A stretch of DNA of 64,000 bases. It comes from Lumbricus terrestris. Lineage: Eukaryota; Annelida; Clitellata; Crassiclitellata; Lumbricidae. Location of the stretch: the NCBI GenBank assembly GCA_949752735.1, contig OX457037.1, positions 32,847,466 to 32,911,465 on the forward strand, given 5' to 3'. The notes beneath the pieces were generated by a model. It was not told the origin of the DNA. It did no database searches and saw only the letters and a program-made list of their open reading frames with translations. This document shows, one piece after another, positions 13,090-38,411 of the stretch (position 1 is its first letter; the number at the start of each line of letters is the position of its first letter). A program made the translations under genes and the position numbers.

Positions 13090-16000
13090 TGGTATATGAG
13101 TGTTTAGAAATTAGAATCCTACATACTAAACTGACATACCAGCGTAGATTGTGAACATGTGTGATATAAATTGGAGCTGAAATCTTAAAAATGTTTGTGA
13201 GGTTAGAACTCTTCTCTTCAGTTATACTTTCTTGAAGAAGAGAAGAGGTTTTGAGGAAATGTTCTTTGATTTAGTCAGCTACGAACAGAATATTATATGG
13301 AGGTGAAACGATGGTTGTTCCTATTGAAACTGGTCTATCTGTTTGTATTTTTTATGAATTCAATTTTTGGTTTGGACTGTGAAGTGAGCAACAGAAATAC
13401 TTGACAATAAATGTATGTCAATCAATCACATAAATTTATATAGCACCCATTCGGGATGTCTACTCAAAGGTGTGTTCCCTAGTCTCACTTCTTCTGTCAA
13501 GTCCTCAAATTATTTGATAGGTCATTGCTAGTGGGATGCATAGTAAGGTTGCTTATATCATTTTTAGGCAACTCAATTTATCGGTTGTAGAAATCATATT
13601 TTAAACCAAAATCATTGGGTTTTGTAAATATTGGCCTTAGAGAAAATCCGTTTTTCTAGCATAAGCAAAGATGGCGGCCATAAGGATCCATTGCATTCGA
13701 TGATGTTAAAATGTGTTTAAGAGCACATAATGTAATTAATTCATCTCATTTGCTGACAGTGAATTTTATATCAGTTTTATTTTCACGGTCACAAAATGTC
13801 AAAATTTGACGAAAATTCATGACGTAGGTATATCCATCATACCGTGGGTCATCGTCGATGACCTCTTCGCTGTAATGCACTGGGATTATCTAGCGTGACG
13901 GCTATCATTTATTTATTTATTTATTTATTTGCTTGCTTGGCAATGCTTGCAATTTATTTTCATGGCTGCATTTGAGTTTTAGTATAGTCAGTACACATAC
14001 ACGAATCATCTCTTTAAAAAAATGATTTTAAAATGATTTAAATGATTTTTAAAATAAATTCGATTATTGTTTTGCAAAGAGTAAGAGCGATTATCATTTT
14101 TAAAGCGGATAATCAGATTCCTCTGTTGCTGCTCTGCATGAATCTGAAAAACCAAAATAATTTTGTAGTGAACTGTGTCTAATAATTTTTCGATCTTAGT
14201 GTTGCCAGGCTTAGTCAAATTATTCCAATTTTTCATATATTTTTAGTGAAATTGTCTTCTAATTCTCATTTGTATATTGTCCATGCACATTGATTGGACA
14301 GCTAGCCATGTCATAGCAATTATTCTGGAAATACCTGTCGATCTTACTGGACATCACCTGTGTTTCTGCCGCACCTGAATAGATTGCACCTGTGCCAACT
14401 GTCTCTCTTTCTCTTGGCTTCAGCAAATCATTTATTAATATGTATTCGCCGTTTGTCGAGAGTGGAGACATTAAGGCTGGTCTCGATGCTTGTGTCTTCC
14501 CAAGACAGGAATAATTTTCCTTAGATGGTAATTTTTGCTATTGCAGCCTGCATGGCAGTTACAATCTCCATGACAGTTGCAATCTCCATGGCAGTTGCAA
14601 TCTAGACCACTTACTCATGAAGAATTAATTATAATTATGCCAATCAACCAGGGCTTTTTATTGCCACCAATTGTAACAGTCAGTATTAAAAGAACAAATT
14701 ACACAATAGACAATATTACAATATCGGCTAGTTCGGCTACAATGGGATCAGAGTCCTGCTGACCAGGGTCACCCAAGTAGGGGTTATCACATGCTGCATA
14801 AAGACAGTTGATTATGACAGAATAATCCATTTTAAAAATACGACTAATATTAATCCTCATTTAGCCCGGTTATTGTATACAAACTTCATTTATCAATGTC
14901 AGTTCGATTGGAGGCTTAACTAAGAACTTAATCGATCATATACGCGGAAATTAATTAATTATGTAAAGTCAATATCAGATGAGGGAGGTGTGCAATCTAT
15001 TATTAAATTCCTGTAGATTACTGGAGAGCCGGATGTGGATTATGTATTGCTTCCGTTAGGACCAGAGGCGTCTAAACGGGTGGGGTGGACTGGCACATGA
15101 TGAAAAAAGCTCAGAGAAAAAAAGCTAGGAGAGAGGAAAAATTCAGCAGGTGTAGTAAGAACGTGAAATACTTGTCCATTAGCTATGTAGAATCAATGCA
15201 AATTGGCATGCAGGAGACAGGGGTCCCTGATTAGGTCTTAAAATAAATGATGTGAATTCCAATGCAGAGTTGTGTCTGAATATATCTTACTTTTATCTTA
15301 ATGTGCCTTAAACACATGTCAATGGCTGCTGTAAAGGAAAGAATTTATTGTTAGGAGAACACCTGACAAACGCCAGTAGCTAGGCCTAGCTAAATATTGT
15401 GGAATGGGTTCTTCTGCTACAGTAGCAGTAGCTACTTGCATTCTCAGATTAGTAATTTTACGAAAGAGTTAGTTAATCATTTATTTGAGTTTCTGTAATA
15501 AATATTTGTTTTAAAAATTACTCTGAAATCATTTGGTCTGATGTGGTATGGAGTACTTTTTGGTTTTAGTCAATGATGAGGCCAGATTTTATGTGGAAAT
15601 ACTCCTTAAAATAAAAACATTTTTTCATTAGAAATTGGTAAAATAAATATTATGTGCTCTAAACTGCTGGCATTTGTTTGCCTTAGTAGAACTTTGTAAA
15701 ATATGTGCTCTAAAATGCTGGCAATGGGACCTTTGCTTAGGAATTCTTAAAATGGGCTCTAAAATGTTGGCAATTGGAGCTTTTGCTTAGAAATTCTTAA
15801 ATTGTGCTGTAGAATGTTGGCAATGGTAGCTTTGCCCCAGAACATGTTGAAGAGTAAAACGACTAGCTCAGGAGTTGATCATGCCAAATTCTTAATATAA
15901 TAGTGTAGGTCAAAGTGTCGGAATTGTTTCAATGCTCAGTCGTGTACAGTGTTGTACACATACGTGAACAACTGAACATTTATTATCATATTGAAATGCA

Positions 16001-16648
16001 TCTCTATCGAGTCTACTGTGATGCGGAGGTCTATCAATGCATGCACAATGCGGTGTTGTGGATGATCCAATCAAGAAGGTTTTGTCTGTTTCATCACATT
16101 GCGATGCAAGAAATGTATAAACTATGATTTACAACCTTTAAGACTTTGGAATGTACCTAGTACTGGACACCGATGCCACCCTTTTACAGACAGTTCTGTC
16201 AGCACACAATGCACTCACCAGTGTTTTCTGTTGTTGGTCAAAGTGTTTGGAATGGGTTCCCCACACCCTGGAGTTGTGACTCCTGCCTAGAGATCTCTCT
16301 GAATATTTTATAACAGCCTCCTTTTCTGCAGGAAATTGGTTGGAAGCATCTTTAAGTAGAAATCTGGAAGGGGCATTTTACAAAATACCCTGAGCTAATA
16401 GATGGATACTTTCAGTGCAGTGTGACCTGGTGGTGACTCTTGTAGTTCCTGTATGCTGTTTTCTTGCTGATGAAATTTTACTTCAATTAGGCTAGAGGAG
16501 AGAACTTCTCTAATAACTCGAGTGGTGCTATATTAGTCTAATTAAATAGTTAGTAAGCAATGACTAAATCTTGTTCATGTTTGACCTGATAGGGTCATAG
16601 CTTTTTGTTACAAGCAAATTTATTTTATTTGTTTATTTCTCCATTTCT
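13090..16648. other. Intergenic DNA with minor repeats
   Basis: No gene recognised. Contents are a SINE/LINE-type tail near 13425-13490 (minus strand), an (ATTT)n run at about 13910-13932, and AT-rich sequence with short direct repeats. About 15650-15840 carries several diverged copies of a 'GCTCTAAAATGCTGGCAATGG'-like segment. Short ORFs here lack domain signatures. Confidence 0.45.
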
Positions 16649-16846
16649 ATAGCGCCCTTTCAAGCCGCTACTCAGTGGCGCTCCTAAGTACAGCGCGAAC
16701 ACTGCATCGGAGTTTCACCCTGAAGTGCCCGAGCAATCGCGAGTGAAGGACTTGCTCAAGATCCATACGTGGCGACTTGAGGTGGATTTGAACCTGGAAC
16801 CCTCTGGCTCCAAGGCACCGGCGCCACCACTACACCACCGCGTGCC
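16649..16846 (-). repeat. tRNA-derived SINE (family A), full-length copy
   Basis: The reverse complement begins with a tRNA-like head (GGTGGTGTAGTGG as A box; GGTTCCAGGTTCAAATCCACC as B box). It continues through CTCAAGTCGCCACG, GAGCAAGTCCTTCACTC and GTGAAACTCCGATGC, and ends AGCGGCTTGAAAGGGCGCTATA. The same order occurs at 21904-22116 and 47052-47258 on the + strand. Confidence 0.85.
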
Positions 16847-17439
16847 ACAACGTCATGGGTTGAACTGGTAACTTTCCAGTCAAATCACCATTGAGATGAG
16901 CATCTTTTGCTGTTCATTGCCCGTCTCAGACAGAAGCTGATCTCTGATCATTGGCTTTAACTCTTGTTGGTTAGCAGCGCACTGACCAATGAGCCACGAT
17001 GGAGTCTCCACTGAAGAGCACCACCACCTCCAACACCACCACAGTGCCTGGCTGGCTGGCTGACTGGCCGTTGGTGTCTATCTAATGGAGTATTGATTCA
17101 GACAGACTGTCTCCAGATTCCCCCATACATGGCGGACTCTGCCAGACAGTCCACTCCTCGTTCTACCATCGGTCACTCTTCCTGTCTCTTTGTTTCTGTC
17201 TGCCTGTCTGTGTTTATCTCTTGTGCTGCTTCTCTTCCACCGCTTTATTCCCAAATCCATTCGCGTTTGAGTGCATTCGATGAAAATATATCCCTACGTT
17301 GTTGTTTAATATGATGAAGTGCCGTTATAATTCATCCTATTTGTTACTTATGAACTGCTTCCTCTTCTAGACAATAGTAACAATAGTAGTGCTCAGTCTT
17401 CAGTTGTAAGGAGAAGACACTGAAGGAGAAATATTTGTT

Positions 17440-17720
17440 ACCAAGTTCTTTCCTTCTTCCTTGCTTAATGCTTCCTTCCTTCAATCCTTCCTTCGTTTGT
17501 TCATTCCTTTGTTTGTTCGTTCGTTCGTTCGTTCCTCCCTCCCTCCCTCCCTCCCTCCCTCCCTCCCTCCCTCGTTTGCACGTTCGTTCCCTTCCTCCTC
17601 CCTACCTCCCTCTACCCTCCCTCACTCCCTCCCTCCGTCCCTCCCTCCCTCTCTCCCTTCCTTCCTTCCTTCGTTCATTCGTTCGTTTCTTCCTTCAATC
17701 ATTCATTCATTCATTCCTTT
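17440..17720. repeat. Pyrimidine-rich microsatellite (TTCC/TTCG/CCTC)n
   Basis: Runs of TTCC, GTTC/GTTCG and CCTC units dominate. The long open frame over this stretch (Leu/Pro/Ser repeats) is only a by-product of the repeat. Confidence 0.9.
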
Positions 17721-18079
17721 TTTCGTCCCTCTATTCAAGTATTCAGCTGTCGTGTCAGAAAGTCTATAATTCAGCCAGTGTGAACGAAAATGCCAGACTG
17801 TCAGCCGGTACACACTGTGAAAGCCAAAGCCAGTTACTGAATTATTCTGTTGTTCCGTTCCATTATTCATTTGATCAACGGAGGTTTTTGGTTTCTTTTG
17901 TTTTGCCTGCGAACATGTTTGCCACCATGATAGTAAACGTTGTATTGTTGTCGTTTCAGAATTTCAGGATAATCCGGGTTTGATAAGAAGGTTCATAGGT
18001 CAAAGGTCAGATGGAGGACTGGTCTCGGCAGACATCACCAGCCTACTCTGGATGGCTTAAGTAAGAAATGTTTTATATG

Positions 18080-18294
18080 TAATAATGATAATGATAATAA
18101 TGATGATGATTATAATGGTAATAATATTAACAATAATAATAATGATGATGATTATAATAGTAATAATAATAATAATAACAATATTAATTATAATAATAAT
18201 AATAACAGTAATAATAATAATAATAATAGTAATAATATTAATAATAATTATACTAATAATGATGATGATGATTATAATGGTAATATTAATAATA

Positions 18295-18332
<38 letters not shown>
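18080..18332. repeat. (AAT/ATG)n microsatellite
   Basis: About 250 bp of almost uninterrupted ATA/AAT/ATG trinucleotides with occasional interruptions. Confidence 0.95.
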
Positions 18333-18439
18333 CTTTTATTGATTCGTGCTGACAAGTACATAGACGGATCAGAATGATTATAGTAGCAACAGATGATAAT
18401 CTGTTTAACATGAGTTGAATTTAACTTTATGGCAACCTG

Positions 18440-18600
18440 CAAGGCGTCATTCATCCTTCTGCTCATTTCCAGTAGCCCCTAGGGAGTGGAAGGCTGAGTC
18501 AACCTTATGGGAGCTAGTCGGTATTGTACCAAGCTGTACTGATTTTCATACCAGTGACTTACCATTCAACCATTTCTCTTCCCAATTTGGTTTAGTGTTC
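18440..18600 (+). mobile_element. Interspersed repeat remnant, partner of 9114-9330
   Basis: Translation contains APREWKAESTLWELVG and LPFNHF, matching the inverted copy at 9.1-9.3 kb. It probably derives from a retroelement 3' end. It begins about 100 bp beyond the (AAT)n tract. Confidence 0.45.
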
Positions 18601-18793
18601 TTGTTAGTGTATATTTGTTCATTTGGGCTTCAGTTTGGACAGGTTGTTTATTTTGTGATCTGATTTTGTTTATTGAACACCAATAGCATTCACATTGCAG
18701 TCGTTAAAAGAAAATATTAATAGACATCTGAATGTGAGACTAAAGGCACAAGATTCTGGCTGATAAGGTCACTTTGGGACCTTTAACAGGCTG

Positions 18794-18971
18794 CAGGGCT
18801 TAAAGTGTGCCTGGACGGTCATGGACGGCGTCCATGCGCTTGTTTTAAAATCTGAACGCCGTCCAGCCACTTATTGGCGAGCACACACTGGAAAGTTAAG
18901 AGGCGTCCATGCACTTCTTTTGGAGAGGTAAGGGGCGTCCAGGTACTTATTTTTCCACACTTTAGGCACTG
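18794..18971. mobile_element. hAT-like MITE, copy 1 of the 'GGACGGCGTCC' family
   Basis: The 178-bp element starts CAGGGCTTAAAGTG and ends TTAGGCACTG (imperfect inverted ends). It is flanked by ACAGGCTG (18786-18793) and ACAGGCTT (18972-18979), a 7/8 match for an 8-bp target duplication. The interior contains the near-palindrome GGACGGTCATGGACGGCGTCC and two copies of a 33-bp unit ending CACTTCTTTTGG. A sister copy at 43278-43516 has four units. Confidence 0.75.
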
Positions 18972-19120
18972 ACAGGCTTCATGACAGCATTTGAATTTTT
19001 TTTACAGCATCATATACAAGTTCACTGTGTGCTGTGAGGTTACTGAACTCTGGTGTTAAAATATGAATGGTGTTAAAATATGAATTAATGCAAGAAATTT
19101 AGAAATTTGATCGTCATATA

Positions 19121-19205
19121 GACATTCCAATGAGGAAGACATTCCAATGAGGAAGACATTCCAATGAGGAAGACATTCCAATGAGGAAGACATTCCAATG
19201 AGGAA
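19121..19205. repeat. 17-bp tandem repeat, five perfect copies
   Basis: The unit GACATTCCAATGAGGAA occurs five times head to tail without mismatch, so the array is recent or homogenised. Flanks are AT-rich intergenic DNA. Confidence 0.95.
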
Positions 19206-20062
19206 TACGGTAGATTAATAGTGAGAACAGAATAAAAGATGTTAGTGTTATCGAATGATTTTGTGCGCCAGAAAATGAAAGAAACCGGAAAGAATCATTT
19301 GGAGGCAGGGACCAGTTGAAACAGTTTTCTTTAGAGATTGGTCATTTGAACCATTTGCTGTAATTACTCTTTTTTAATATGTTTATTATCAGTAGGGTTG
19401 GCTCATTTAGACTTGTTTTTGGGATGCATATGGCAGCTTCATTGGGAGCTGAATCTATTGTTGGTATTTCAAGATTTGACCTTATCTCACATTGCATGCA
19501 TGCCATACATCCACTTCACTTACTGCACTTATTTCCCAGCGTATCAAATGTATATTGACTTGGGTTTGGCAATGCCAATTAGGGAATGCACCAGGCTGTA
19601 TACTTTACTCTGACTATGCTGCCCCACTCATATTTTGACTGACCCTCACAGTTAAAAGTGAGCCGGGTCTGTCAGGGTCTTAGACCTGGCATTCATTATT
19701 TGGACTTGAATAAACACTGATATCTAGCGCCCTCTGACCCCCAAAGAGACCCACAATTTTTTCAAACCTATTTTAGGTCTACTAACTTAAGAAATCTTTC
19801 TGCCACTGGTCCAGGTGAGCATTTCATTTTACATGCATCTTGGCCGTGAAGTCTTCTGCTCTTTGAGTGATTGACACATCCACCTGGATTGGCCTCCAGC
19901 TGTATCGGTGTGCGTTTTCGGCTAGGGATTCTACATGCACTCTCTACACTCACTCGAAAACTGTTCTTTTTCTTCTGTGTTAGGTTGGACCAGGAGCTGT
20001 TGTTATTTCTGAAAGGCACTGCATAAAATCAATGACTAAATGAATGAATGAATTAATAAGTT

Positions 20063-20078
20063 AATGATAATGATGATG

Positions 20079-20134
<56 letters not shown>
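20063..20134. repeat. (AAT)n microsatellite
   Basis: ATA/AAT trinucleotides preceded by a few ATG units. Confidence 0.95.
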
Positions 20135-21197
20135 TATGACGATTTATATGTTAACAGTTAACATTGTTGTGAGGTCAATATTCTTCTATATGAGTTACCC
20201 CTTTTGACTGGTGGGTTGTTGATCAAGTCAGTTTGCACAGGCACCTGTTGCTTTGTTACATGGCTATCATGCATACCTGACTGCACGTTTAAAATCCTTA
20301 AAGTTCCTGAATGTTGGTACAGCATCACTACTAACAATCTAACAATCCCAAACTAATGCCCAAGGTTTCAGTCAACATTGATCTATTCTATATGTAAAAC
20401 AAACAGGGATGCCATACATACTCAAGTCCATAATTATCGCCAAACTGTATTCCACCTGGATAGGTTTACACAAAGAAGCGACAATGGAGCTATTGACAAG
20501 AAATGTTAAGCTTCAGCTGTGTGAGGAGAAGTGGAGCTAATGCAGGATAACAGTGTGTGATTGGAAAGGCTGGAATACATTCCCGGACAGACAACCTCAT
20601 CATTCACAGCCTGTCAGAGAAACTTCATATCCTGAGGTTGCTTCTAGGCATGATCACACCAGCCACAAAGGGTCAACCACCACCTGTGATCTAGTTGTTA
20701 CTTTCTGCCACAAAAACTTGGCAGCAATCGTTCAAACCAAACTAGATATGTGCTCATGGGTTTCATGATTCCAGAAAAAGATCAAACAGCAACCAATTAT
20801 GACATTTTACCATTTTTATATGTGTACGAGATTCAAGTGCTTGACAAAGACTTTATGATTCGAAATGAAAGGTTGAACCAAATCCATTTAAATGTGTCAT
20901 CAAAAGTTCAGCAACAAAATTTAGTCATTCAGAATTCATCTATGAACAACTGATTGGCTTTGTATGTCACATTTGCACACCGAATTTATTTCTTCTCGAC
21001 AGAATTGCTGCGAGTAAGTGGGTAAGTAATTACTAAATAGACAAGCATTGTTATTATTCTGTTGTTAAAGAACTCTGATAGATTGATATTCAAATATTCA
21101 ATGCAATGCCTGACAACAACAAAAACAGGGCTCTTGTCCACATTTATGATAAGTTTACTGTCAGAAAAGTAACTATCCTCTTTGACATTTTATTTGT

Positions 21198-21370
21198 GAG
21201 TGCACACGCACACACACGCACGCACACACACAGGCACTGCGCGCACGCACACACGCACGCACACAGGCACTGCACGCACACACACACACGCACAGTTGCA
21301 CACACACAGGCACTGAGCACACACACACACACGCACAGTTGCACGCACACAGGCACTGTGCACACACACA
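21198..21370. repeat. CA-rich compound microsatellite
   Basis: CACA/CGCA repeats are interleaved with repeated 'CAGGCACTG' and 'CGCACAGTTGCA' blocks. Those blocks form an irregular minisatellite of roughly 45-60 bp. Open frames over it on both strands are repeat artefacts. Confidence 0.9.
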
Positions 21371-21903
21371 TGCAGAGAACTCGGATATGTGCATATACAC
21401 CGATGAATATATGTGCATATAAATGACCGTATTGACGTCATTCGTGCTTCTCTTCAGTCAGATGGTAAGCCACCTGGAGAGCCTCTGATGAAACGGTGTG
21501 GCTAAATCACTGTATAATACCCATGTGCTGTCAAACGACTATGCAATGCATTCTATGGTTAACATTGCAAGGAAGGGCAGCATGTGCTTTTATTATTATT
21601 GCCAGTGTTATTTGACTTATGTCTGACTAGACTCGATTTGGTATCTTATTTATTTGAAAGTTATTTAATTGTTTCATGCAGAAGTTTGCAACAGCACCAC
21701 GTCATGGCTATCTCTCTCTTTTTTGCTCACAGCCTCTTCTGCTCTTGTCTATGCCTTTGTTTTCAGCTGTTTGGATCTTGAAAGGACACTATATAAATTT
21801 GTGTCATTGATTTATTGATTGATTGATTGGAGTTATTTTGTCTTGAAACTCAATCATCAGCCGTTTTATTTAATAAAAAGTGGTTGATTTGTAACATTTT
21901 TGT

Positions 21904-22116
21904 GGGCACGGTGGTGTAGTGGGTATGTTCGTCGCCTTACAGCCGAAGGGTTGCAGGTTTGAATCCACCTCAAGTCGCTGCGTAGCGACCTTGGGCAACT
22001 CCATCACTCACAATTGCTCAGCACTTTGGCGTGAAACTCCGATGCAGTGTCAGCTCTGTAGTCGGGAGCGCTTCTGAGTAGGGAGCTTGAAGGGGCGCTA
22101 TAACAAGTGCACATAC
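21904..22116 (+). repeat. tRNA-derived SINE (family A)
   Basis: The head is GGGCACGGTGGTGTAGTGGG (A box) and GGGTTGCAGGTTTGAATCC (B box). The body contains TCAAGTCGCTGCG, GCGTGAAACTCCGATGCAG and GGGAGCGCTTCTGAGTAGGG. The 3' end is TTGAAGGGGCGCTATAAC. This is a complete copy and the best-preserved family member in the window. Confidence 0.85.
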
Positions 22117-22521
22117 GAACATTTATGGCTCAGTGGCACAAGACAACATTGATTCCAATGTCACCATTTGATTCACTCAAGGTTCTTTGAAACCTGTTTG
22201 TCCATATATATGTGAAATTATTTGGTCAATTCAAAATATTGATTTCCTATTGCAAAAAAGGACCTGTAAGTCAGCTGCCAAGATTTGTCCAACAAAGCCA
22301 GCAAGTCTACTGAGATCGTTTTTCCAATGGTTTTTCTATGTTGGTCAGTAGCCTTGAGCAGACGTGTTGCATTGCCCAGTTGATGTATATGGCCAAGCAG
22401 TGGGGGGTTGTGTGGCGGTGGGGATGCAACGTCTAGCGCCAGTGCCTCATTCCGTCTTGGCGCCTTGACTGTAGTATCATAGAACCTCCTGTATACTCCA
22501 CTTCCTCTTCTTGTCGCTTCC

Positions 22522-22902
22522 TGCTTTTTATCCTCTTTCATTTCCTCTTCCTTTGCTTCTTCTTCCTGCTCCTATTCCATCCTCCTCCTTCTCCTCCTTG
22601 TCTGTTTGCTCTTCCTTGTCTTCTCTCTTCCTGCTTTTTATCCTCTTTTGTGCTTCTGCTTCCTACTCTTATTCCTCCTCGTTTGTTTGCTCTTCCTCTT
22701 CTTGTCTCTTCCTGCTTTTTATCCTCTTTCATTTCCTCTTCCTGTGCTTCTGCTTCCTACTCCTATTATCCTCCTCCTCCTTGTCTGTTTGCTCTTCCTT
22801 CTTCTTCTCTCTTCCTGCTTTTCATCCTCTTCCTGTGCTTCTGCTTCCTACTCCTATTCCATCCTCCTCCTCGTTTGTTTGCTCTTCCTTCTTCTCCTCT
22901 CT
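22522..22902. repeat. C/T-rich minisatellite, four copies of an 81-110-bp unit
   Basis: Units begin TGCTTTTTATCCTCTT at 22522, 22632, 22713 and 22816 (the last reads TGCTTTTCATCC). Each continues through CTTCTGCTTCCTACTCCTATT and TTGTTTGCTCTTCC. The strand is almost purely pyrimidine. The array sits immediately 5' of the GC-rich stretch at 22.9-23.2 kb that may be the KLC promoter region. Confidence 0.9.
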
Positions 22903-22909
22903 GCCAACC

Positions 22910-23497
22910 CTGCAGCCGTCAGAACAACATGACCACCGCTCCACCATCGATCCGCAGCACGACACGGGTGACTCACGGGGAACCGAGCGCTCTCGCTGTC
23001 CAGCAGCCCCTGTAGTGTGCAGTGTGCATTATGCTGCCCAACTGCATCAGTGGATCAATGCCTCACAACCGGACCGCTCTGCCTCCGGTCCATCGAACCG
23101 TCGCCTGGCCTGTCGCCGCCGCCTTCCTCCTCACAGCCGACGGTCTATACGTGCCGAATTTTTTTCGAAAAACCGAGAATTTTACGAGCGTTGCAAAGAC
23201 AAGCATCTGCTGAAACTCCTAGGAGCTAAAGCCCTGGGATTGCCTCTGTGTAGGTTTAGGATTGTGAGGTGATTCTGATGAACTCGTTTGCGAGAGAATC
23301 TGGCACGCTACAGTTGGTGAAGTGGTGCTTGTCGAGAAATAATTATGATAAGCACTGCTGGTCAGTGTGTGTGTTGCGACGACATGGTCTGATCTGACGC
23401 AGAGGAGCTGGACCAACACGGCTGTGGATGGAGATCTGGGATCGAATTCTTTCTTAGTCTTGAATATTACGATGCTGAAAATGAAGGACTATCAGAT
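22910..23497 (+). promoter_or_regulatory. Probable KLC 5' region / leader exon
   Basis: A GC- and CpG-richer stretch (22910-23170) interrupts AT-rich DNA between the C/T minisatellite and the KLC coding exons. A good donor follows at 23498 (CAGAT|GTGAGT). An ATG at 23472 opens a frame of eight codons plus two bases (MLKMKDYQ). Spliced to the acceptor at 24616, that frame reads IKKIEEIGK straight into the conserved KLC start. This suggests a leader exon ending at 23497 that could add 17 residues. No TATA box is obvious. The exon is inferred from splice signals and frame only. Confidence 0.45.
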
Positions 23498-24640
23498 GTG
23501 AGTCTACGTTGTGTGCGTGAAAATGCGGTGCTGTAGCCTTCAATAGACGTTGCTGTATTCTGCGAATGGCATTGATCATGATCATGTTAATTGTGAATGA
23601 ATCATGAGAGATTACTGCTTCAGTGTTGTGCATTATTGACTCAGAGAATGATAGTTGTGTGAATTATAAATGAATCATCAAGGATTACTGTTTCAGTCAT
23701 GTAAATTGTTGATGAATCATTGGAGATAACAATTTCAGTTGTGTATATTGTAAATGAATTATTGGGGATTACGGTTTCTGTGATTTAAATTACGTCTGAA
23801 TCATCTGCAATCCTATAATAATCATTTCTTGATCATTGTCATTATCAGTGATCATCATCTTCATTGTCTGTAGAAGAAGGTCCTGTCACAGACAGTGCCA
23901 CAGGCTTTGTTTACAAGTTTCAATTGCTTTGTACTGTAGACACCATTTTTGATTTTTTTTTGGGACTAAATATAAGTATGAATAAGTGCAACTAACAATT
24001 CGTGATCTGAATTGTTTAAAATACTTTTGCTAGTGCCTCAAAGATGAAAAGATTATTTTCATATTTCTGAGTTTTCATTGATGGTAAAACATTTCCATTT
24101 CTCTTGATTGTTTTTAAAGAATAAAATTAATGAGACATGTTCAGGTTTAAAAACTCACATGATCTAAGAGTTTTGATTAGTTTTAATTAAAATAACAGTT
24201 TAAAGAGAAGATTTTTGAGTAATGATTGAAAGATGGCTTTGTATATCTCAGAATTATTTGGATAAAGGAATTTTACTGTCATCTGTCATTGCATTGTATA
24301 GGCAACTAGCATGAGAGTTTGAAAATTAATGAGATCATTCAGAGCCAATATGTGATCTAATATATAATATATCTTATATATGATCTAAGCTTCAACTGGA
24401 AAATCTTATTTAGTTTCATCTATGTTACTGTCGCTTTGTGTTTTATTATAACTTGTGCTTGGAAATGAAAAGTTGTATTGAAATAGAGTTAATATTAGGA
24501 TAAATATTTCAAATTGTAGAGGGAATGAATGCATTTAATATATAAGCAGTTTAGCCGAGCGATTCCGGTCAAACAGTCAGTTTATTATTTTTCTGTGATT
24601 TTTATGTCTGTGCAGAAAGAAAATTGAAGAGATTGGTAAA

Positions 24641-38411
<13,771 letters not shown>

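Noticed and set aside
17435..17983. 182-codon + strand ORF
   Set aside because: Driven by TTCC/CCTC repeats (poly Leu-Pro-Ser); no domain.
21904..21980. Possible tRNA gene
   Set aside because: A and B boxes are present, but the cloverleaf is not maintained. The segment is the head of a repeated SINE with body and tail.
22511..23272. 253-codon + strand ORF
   Set aside because: Most of it is Ser/Leu/Phe/Cys runs translated from the C/T minisatellite, with no conserved domain.
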